DNA from: Methanobrevibacter sp.
Lineage (GTDB): Archaea; Methanobacteriota; Methanobacteria; Methanobacteriales; Methanobacteriaceae
Assembly: GCF_017409525.1 (NCBI RefSeq)
Contig: NZ_JAFQSO010000005.1
Span: 1 to 49,849 of the forward strand
Length of the DNA: 49,849 nucleotides
Direction of reading: 5' to 3'
A model generated the notes under the pieces. It did not search any database. It worked only from the letters and a program-made list of their open reading frames with translations, and was not told the origin of the DNA. Shown here one piece after another: positions 44,856 to 49,849 of this stretch (position 1 is the stretch's first letter; every line of letters begins with the position of its first letter). The position numbers and the translations under genes were made by a program.

Positions 44856-47044
44856 CTGACAGTTATCCTTACGCTTTTGGAAACTGGCCTGTAGAGGGAG
44901 TTTCCTTTGAATTTAATGCTTGCTTTGTGTTTGCCTATTTTAGTTAATCTTTTAATTTTAAACGTTGCTTTGCCTTTGGAGTCGGTTTTGGCAGAGTACG
45001 TTTTACCATTGACTTTTAAATAAACTTTTGCTTTTTTCATTGCTTTACTTTTAGAGTTTTTCAGGATTATTGTGTATTTTTTGATTTTTGCAGTTCTTTT
45101 GAATGTTTTTGATTTAGCAGTTATTTTCGTTTTCTCCTTGTTGACGGCAATTTTGACAGTTTTACTTATTGGACTGTAATTACTATTTTCAATTTTAATA
45201 ATCATGTTCTTTTTACCGGTTTTTGCAGTTTTTAAGATTTTTGCAGTTAACTTTATTGAAGCAAATCCATTTTTGATAGTGGAAGTTCCAATCTTTTTGC
45301 CATTTAGTGTAAATGCTACTTTAACACCATCATTTACATTTTTGAAGCTGACTTTGTATGTTTTAGCATAGTTGATGACAACTGCCTCATTTTCAGCATT
45401 GATTGTGATGTTCCTTTTATTTACAGTGAAACTGACCGGAATATCTGCTTTTGACATGTTATAGTCAATGAATGCAACATCAGCATTGTAAGTTCCAGCA
45501 TTTAATTTAGGAATAATAAGTGTTGCGATTCCATCTTTTACATCAGCATCATATACAACATTATTAACCTTAACAACCACCTTGCCACTGTTCAATGGAT
45601 ATATGGCACTGCTGTTCACTAGAACTTTAATGTTAACGTCCTTGCCGTAAACAACATCTTCAGCTTCAAGGATTTCCATAGAAATTGAATCATTTACCAA
45701 TGGAGCATCACTTGAAACATTATTTAAGGTTAATTTAGCACCTGATCCAACATCAATGCAATTTTCACCATTGCACATGAATTCGCAATTGCTGATTATC
45801 ATATCGGCTGCGGTTTCGACTGCCCTGCCCACGGTTGCATTGTTTTCAATGAAATTGGAGCAGTTTATGATTGTTTTACCCCCATTGTAGACTGCACCAC
45901 CATTAGATTCTGCCCTGTTGTTGGAAAAGATAGTGTTGCTTATTGTTCCATTATTTGCGTACCAGTAGACTGCACCCCCATTTGCTGCGAGATTATCTGT
46001 GAAATTACAGTTGCTTTCTGTTCCATTTGACCCCTCCCAGTAGATTGCACCACCATTAGATTGCGCCGTGTTGTTTATGAAGTTGCAGCCATTTACGCAC
46101 CCATGTTTTTTCTGCCAGTTGAGTGCACCACCATTGGATCCCGTGTTGCTTGTGAAATTGCAGCCGTTCATTATCCCATATTCTCCAAACCAGTAGACTG
46201 CACCACCCTCTGTTCCCGTATTGTTAATGAAACTGCTATTATTTACAGCACCATTACTAGCAGTAGGGTCCCAGAAGATTGCACCGCCCTGACCGAAAGA
46301 GGAGTCATTTTTGAAGTTGGAGTTGCTTATTGTTCCATTGACTCCACACCAGCAGATTGCACCACCCTTTTGTGTTCCAATGTTGTCAGTGAAACTGGAG
46401 TTGCTTACTGTTCCATTTGACCCCATCCAGTAGATTGCACCACCACCCTTTTTTGTTGCCGTATTGTTAATGAAGTTGGAGTTGTTTACTGCTCCATTAG
46501 CCCCAAACCAATAAATTGCACCCCCCATTTGTGTTGCTATGTTGTTTGTGAAGCTGCAGTTGTCTATTGTTCCATTATCTCCACCCCAGTAGACTGCACC
46601 GCCGTTATCAGTAACATTACCATTAATGAATTTTATATTTTTCAATGTGATTCCAGTTGAGGTTATGTTGAGTATTCTAGACTGTCCCTGCCCATTCAGT
46701 ATCGCATCATTTCCAATGATTGTTAAATTGTCTTTATCAATTATTATTGCTGTTCCTGATCCGTTATAAATCCCATCGAGTTCAATTGTATCTCCACTTT
46801 TTGCAGAAGATATTGCCGTTTGAATGTCAGCAAAAGTATCTCCGCCAACAGAGGTATCTAATATTTCGTTGTTTTCCATTTCGTTTAACTTAGAATCATC
46901 GTTTCCAGTTGAAATTTCTTCCTGACTTATTTCATTGTGGACATCTTGACCTGATGCAGCATTATTTGCAGCACTTACACCACCTATTAAAACAAGTAAT
47001 ATCAGCAATACTATAAATCCCATCAGCAGTTTATTCTTTGTCAG
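44849..47044 (-). CDS. adhesin-like surface protein with Pmp-type beta-helix repeats
   Basis: About 731 residues. The first half is a beta-helix built of about ten to twelve repeats of the type N-x-x-F-x-x-N-x-A-x-x-x-GGAIYW-x-G-x-NG (about 46650-45750). The second half has Ig-like domains ending in a Lys-rich region (KTYSAKTDSKGKATFKIK). With ATG 47023 the signal peptide (MGFIVLLILLVLIGGVSA) would lack the usual positive n-region. Starting at the in-frame CTG 47044, preceded 8 nt by GGAGGG (47053-47058), it becomes MTKNKLLMGFIVLL with a proper one. I therefore prefer CTG 47044; ATG 47023 is the conservative alternative. It probably mediates attachment to other gut microbes or feed particles, as proposed for adhesin-like proteins of Methanobrevibacter (inference). 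Confidence 0.82.
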   Translation of the reverse strand: MTKNKLLMGFIVLLILLVLIGGVSAANNAASGQDVHNEISQEEISTGNDDSKLNEMENNEILDTSVGGDTFADIQTAISSAKSGDTIELDGIYNGSGTAIIIDKDNLTIIGNDAILNGQGQSRILNITSTGITLKNIKFINGNVTDNGGAVYWGGDNGTIDNCSFTNNIATQMGGAIYWFGANGAVNNSNFINNTATKKGGGAIYWMGSNGTVSNSSFTDNIGTQKGGAICWCGVNGTISNSNFKNDSSFGQGGAIFWDPTASNGAVNNSSFINNTGTEGGAVYWFGEYGIMNGCNFTSNTGSNGGALNWQKKHGCVNGCNFINNTAQSNGGAIYWEGSNGTESNCNFTDNLAANGGAVYWYANNGTISNTIFSNNRAESNGGAVYNGGKTIINCSNFIENNATVGRAVETAADMIISNCEFMCNGENCIDVGSGAKLTLNNVSSDAPLVNDSISMEILEAEDVVYGKDVNIKVLVNSSAIYPLNSGKVVVKVNNVVYDADVKDGIATLIIPKLNAGTYNADVAFIDYNMSKADIPVSFTVNKRNITINAENEAVVINYAKTYKVSFKNVNDGVKVAFTLNGKKIGTSTIKNGFASIKLTAKILKTAKTGKKNMIIKIENSNYSPISKTVKIAVNKEKTKITAKSKTFKRTAKIKKYTIILKNSKSKAMKKAKVYLKVNGKTYSAKTDSKGKATFKIKRLTKIGKHKASIKFKGNSLYRPVSKSVRITVRN

Positions 47045-47052
47045 TATAAGAA

Positions 47053-47058
47053 CCCTCC
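47053..47058 (-). promoter_or_regulatory. GGAGGG ribosome binding site favouring a CTG start
   Basis: GGAGGGTTCTT here closely matches GGAGGGTTCCTT before the TTG start of NRPS2, with the same 8-nt spacing to the start codon. No ATG, GTG or TTG lies at the expected distance; CTG does. Confidence 0.5.
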
Positions 47059-47059
47059 A

Positions 47060-47500
47060 TTTTATTTTAGTTAATGTTCATTTATTTGATGTATTGAACA
47101 TGATTTGTTATTCAATAGTATACAGAAGTCATCAGATTATTCTGCACCAACATTATAATGAAATATCTTTATTCAATGAATATTTAAAATTTATTGTAGA
47201 TATATATTCATTATCTGAATTAAGCCAACAACCAAAAAGCAACATGCTTTTCGCTAGCTTTAGTTCTCATCATTATAAAATTAAATCAAATCAATTAATG
47301 AAATACAAAAGTAAGTTTTTTCTTGTATTTCTAATGAGAGAATTGGAATTTCAATGTCGCGAAATTTTTCCCAATCTAAACTACCTCTAATGTTACTGCC
47401 CGTATAAAGAAATTGCATTATGAACATTAAACAAATACATACAAACCATTAACAATAATAACTAAAATACATATTATTGTAAAAAAGATTTTTAATAATC
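47060..47500. other. AT-rich intergenic region between adhesin and ACT-MBL gene
   Basis: About 440 bp holding the divergent promoters of the two flanking genes. A 98-codon plus-strand frame (47094-47390) has no ribosome binding site and no family resemblance, and I do not call it. No repeats or RNA genes are seen. Confidence 0.45.
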
Positions 47501-47501
47501 A

Positions 47502-47510
47502 TATAAAATA
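47502..47510 (+). promoter_or_regulatory. TATA box of the ACT-MBL gene
   Basis: TATAAAATA 28-36 nt upstream of ATG 47538. The GGTGAC ribosome binding site at 47532-47537 directly abuts the start codon, so the leader is very short. Confidence 0.5.
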
Positions 47511-47537
47511 AAAGTAAAAATATTTTACAGTGGTGAC

Positions 47538-48968
47538 ATGAATAAGACATTCATTACAAAAATGCCCAATCATATCGGTGCATTTTTAAAAGCAAGCAAA
47601 TGCTTGTCCAATTTGGGAATAAACATTACACGTGTGAGTTATAATAAATCTGTGGATTCCCATTTATTATTTATCGATGTTGAAGGCAGTCCGGAAAGTC
47701 TTGAAAAAGCGACTCAGGAACTAATGTCAATAGGTTATATCCGCCATGATTTGGATCATCGCGATGTAGTTCTACTTGAATTTAAGCTTAAAGATATTCC
47801 CGGTGCTGTTACACCAATTTTAGAGCTAATCAGTGATTTTAATTTCAACATTACATATATCAGTTCTCAACAGACAGATAAGGAATTCCAGTTCTTTAAG
47901 ATGGGTCTCGTTGTTGAAAACCAAGAAAATGTCAACACATTCATCAAAAAAGCAAGCGAATTATGTCCAATTAAAGTAATTAATTCAGATTACGCCAATA
48001 AGATTTATGACAATAGCTTTTTTTACAACAACTTTGTAAATCAGATATCCTCCACAATGGATATCTCAGATGAATCCAAAAATGAACTGATTATCAATAC
48101 AAACCTTGTGATGCAAATGCTTAACGAAAGCGGAGTTTTGCCGTTCCATACCTTTGACAGCATAAGCCGATTTACAGAAATAATTGCAGCTTCAAAAGGA
48201 GAGAATTTCACACCAAGAATAACAAAGCATAAAATAACCGAAAATAGCGAAATAACACTTATCGAACCTCCCTGCGGAAGCAACATTGCAATCATAAAAA
48301 GCTATGGCAAGTACTTATTCATTGATACCGGATATGCCTGCTATGAAGCGGAAATGCTTTCAATCATCAAGGAAATCATCCCTGATTTTGACAATACTTC
48401 AAAAGAAGTATTCATAACCCATGCCGACGTTGACCACTGCGGACTGTTGCCCCTTTTTGACATTATCTATGCCAGCAACAAAAGTGCAGAATCACTGAAA
48501 TCAGAATATAACCATGAAAGCAATTTCCGTGAAAAAAATCCACTCCACAAACCATATATTCGTATTTGCAATATATTAACTTCATATAACCCCGTTTCCC
48601 CTCAAAAAATTCAAGTTGTAGGAGCTGAACGAACAATAACAAAATCCCTTGAACAAACTGGAGTTTTTGATTTTGGTGAATTGCATTTTAGTCTTTATGA
48701 AGGAAAAGGAGGCCATCTTCCTGGCGAATCTGTTTTAATTGATTTTGAACATAAAATTGCATTTACGGGAGACATTTTTATAAATATGAAAGACATGATT
48801 CCTAAACAGGCGGAATATAATAGATATGCTCCAATTTTAATGACATCTGTTGATTTTGATTCTGACCTTTGTCGAGAAGAAAGAAATAATCTATTTAATA
48901 AATTAAACACTGGAAAATGGCAAATCTTCGGAGGCCATGGTAGTAAAAGGACATATGAATCAAATTAA
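47538..48968 (+). CDS. tandem ACT domains fused to a metallo-beta-lactamase-fold hydrolase
   Basis: 476 residues. ACT1 (about 1-75): FITKMPNHIGAFLKASKCLS, the typical N-terminal ACT strand-helix. ACT2 (about 78-150): VVLLEFKLKDIPGAVTPILE. A helical linker follows to about residue 210, then an MBL domain with the metal motif H295-A-D297-V-D299-H300, a later GKGGHLPGES and IAFTGDIF (Asp ligand), and FGGHGSKR near the end. All metal ligands of the MBL fold seem present. ACT domains bind small ligands, often amino acids, so this looks like an allosterically controlled hydrolase. The substrate is unknown. Start ATG 47538 after GGTGAC. It converges on the DUF1847 gene. Confidence 0.85.
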   Translation: MNKTFITKMPNHIGAFLKASKCLSNLGINITRVSYNKSVDSHLLFIDVEGSPESLEKATQELMSIGYIRHDLDHRDVVLLEFKLKDIPGAVTPILELISDFNFNITYISSQQTDKEFQFFKMGLVVENQENVNTFIKKASELCPIKVINSDYANKIYDNSFFYNNFVNQISSTMDISDESKNELIINTNLVMQMLNESGVLPFHTFDSISRFTEIIAASKGENFTPRITKHKITENSEITLIEPPCGSNIAIIKSYGKYLFIDTGYACYEAEMLSIIKEIIPDFDNTSKEVFITHADVDHCGLLPLFDIIYASNKSAESLKSEYNHESNFREKNPLHKPYIRICNILTSYNPVSPQKIQVVGAERTITKSLEQTGVFDFGELHFSLYEGKGGHLPGESVLIDFEHKIAFTGDIFINMKDMIPKQAEYNRYAPILMTSVDFDSDLCREERNNLFNKLNTGKWQIFGGHGSKRTYESN

Positions 48969-48977
48969 AGATTTGAC

Positions 48978-49610
48978 CTAATCCCTTTTCATCAGCTTCT
49001 TATAATAGGTGTTTGTTTGGTATAACGCTCCCACAGGATTGTGTGCGAGCACTTTGTCTTTTGTTACAAGTGTTGTGCATAGGGCATCAGAATATTTATA
49101 GAAAAGACTATCATGACCTACACATAACCCTATTATTACATTAAGGTCTGTTTTTTCATTATTGAGTATTTTTGCCTGCAGTATCGGGTTGCACATTATA
49201 TTTCCAGTTATATTTGTTTTTTTATCATCAACACCTGCTATTTCTGTTTTTTTCATTGCTCCGACTTTACATGCTACGGAATACACTTCAAAATCGTGTT
49301 TGTCAAGGATTTTAGCAAATGTTCTGCTTTCTTCCATTAGCCCCACACAGGCAGTTATTCCTATTTTATTCATTTTTAGTCTTTTGGCAAATTCTATGAT
49401 TTCTTCTACTCTCGTGTATTTGCAGTAGAACTCCTCTTCAATTTCTGCAGATATCCGTGATATCTCTTTGTTGTTGTCTTCATTGTAGAGTTTTTCAATT
49501 TCTATTATTTCATCACGTGTTAATTCTTTTGTTGGACAGAATTTAGGATATTCTGAATCTTGGTGTTTGCAGTTTATAATTCCGCAATTGCTACATGAGT
49601 AATTTTTCAT
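48978..49610 (-). CDS. DUF1847 cysteine-rich, metal-binding protein
   Basis: 210 residues. The N-terminus holds C6-x2-C9-x4-C14 and C25 in a short zinc- or iron-binding knuckle. The core has IGITACVGLMEESRTFAKIL, VYSVACKVGAMKKTEIAGV, MCNPILQAKILN and VIIGLCVGHDSLF, with many conserved Cys residues, matching the DUF1847 family of archaea and anaerobic bacteria. Function unknown; metal-cluster binding is the usual suggestion. ATG 49610 follows GAGGAAATATC. It ends 9 nt from the convergent stop of the ACT-MBL gene, leaving almost no room for separate terminators. Confidence 0.88.
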   Translation of the reverse strand: MKNYSCSNCGIINCKHQDSEYPKFCPTKELTRDEIIEIEKLYNEDNNKEISRISAEIEEEFYCKYTRVEEIIEFAKRLKMNKIGITACVGLMEESRTFAKILDKHDFEVYSVACKVGAMKKTEIAGVDDKKTNITGNIMCNPILQAKILNNEKTDLNVIIGLCVGHDSLFYKYSDALCTTLVTKDKVLAHNPVGALYQTNTYYKKLMKRD

Positions 49611-49807
49611 GATATTTCCTCAATGATTATTCTATTTCCAATATTATTTTTTTAATTTTTCGGCTTTGTAGAAATCCTATTTGATTTTTGCAAAAATTTT
49701 TTAAAAATTTATTTTTATTTCTATTTTTACTTATAATCTATTAAAATTGTCTAATTATTCTGTATTAAGATTTACACTTGAAATTTCACATCGATTAGAA
49801 AAAATAA

Positions 49808-49849
49808 GCAATATATAATTATATATAGTAAAATGGAGAATAAATATTA
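49808..49849 (+). other. possible promoter and start of a gene leaving the window
   Basis: TATA-rich AATATATAATTATATATAG (49810-49828) precedes ATG 49833, which opens a frame MENKY that runs off the end. Only 17 bases are visible, so this is a pointer, not a call. Confidence 0.2.

Noticed and set aside
47094-47390. 98-codon plus-strand ORF between the second adhesin and the ACT-MBL gene
   Set aside because: No ribosome binding site, no recognisable family, and it starts within the promoter region of the adhesin; most likely an open frame by chance in AT-rich DNA.

Overview
The window reads as an AT-rich euryarchaeal methanogen, most probably a Methanobrevibacter of the rumen or gut. The signs are a methanogenesis marker 8 (DUF2099) gene, large adhesin-like proteins with beta-helix repeats and Lys-rich Ig-like C-termini, TATA-box promoters with leaderless or GGTGA/GGAGG-led starts, and an archaeal ISM1-like insertion sequence. 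Two giant non-ribosomal peptide synthetase (NRPS) genes fill about 26 kb of the 50 kb; NRPS genes are rare in archaea but are known from Methanobrevibacter ruminantium. Nearly all genes lie on the minus strand.

Layout in plus-strand order. (1) 1-4.1 kb: the tail of a broken ORF, then a secreted adhesin carrying a papain-type protease domain. (2) 4.1-6.0 kb: a three-gene operon (HxlR regulator, cyclophilin-like lipoprotein, alpha/beta hydrolase) with a palindromic operator candidate and an intrinsic-type terminator. (3) 6.1-7.4 kb: a decayed insertion sequence with perfect 26-bp ends. (4) 7.5-8.6 kb: plus-strand STAS anti-anti-sigma-like gene, a relic ORF overlapping its stop, and a SpoIIM-family membrane protein. 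(5) 8.9-23.2 kb: NRPS1 (half C, then four A-T units joined by C domains, then a thioester reductase) followed 11 nt later by a MATE exporter with a degenerate HATPase-like tail. (6) 23.7-27.4 kb: methanogenesis marker 8, a divergent HxlR regulator, a HEPN/MNT pair and a DHA2-type MFS exporter. (7) 27.8-41.1 kb: NRPS2, four A-T modules with an unusual loading module and a terminal condensation domain in place of a releasing thioesterase or reductase. (8) 41.5-49.6 kb: GNAT acetyltransferase, AAA/DUF4143 ATPase, membrane acyltransferase, a second adhesin, an ACT-ACT-metallo-beta-lactamase fusion and a DUF1847 protein.

How it fits together (inference): NRPS1 should make a tetrapeptide released reductively as an aldehyde or alcohol and exported by the MATE protein, whose tail may interact with STAS-type regulation. 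NRPS2 should make an acyl- or atypically started peptide released by its last C domain, with the MFS protein as a possible exporter. No phosphopantetheinyl transferase is in the window, so the carrier domains must be primed from elsewhere.

The least explained structure is a family of about 250-bp intergenic repeats, five full or nearly full copies and one truncated, all in one orientation. They carry a conserved but often frameshifted 45-50-codon reading frame and a palindromic AT-rich tail. Copies lie upstream of both NRPS genes.
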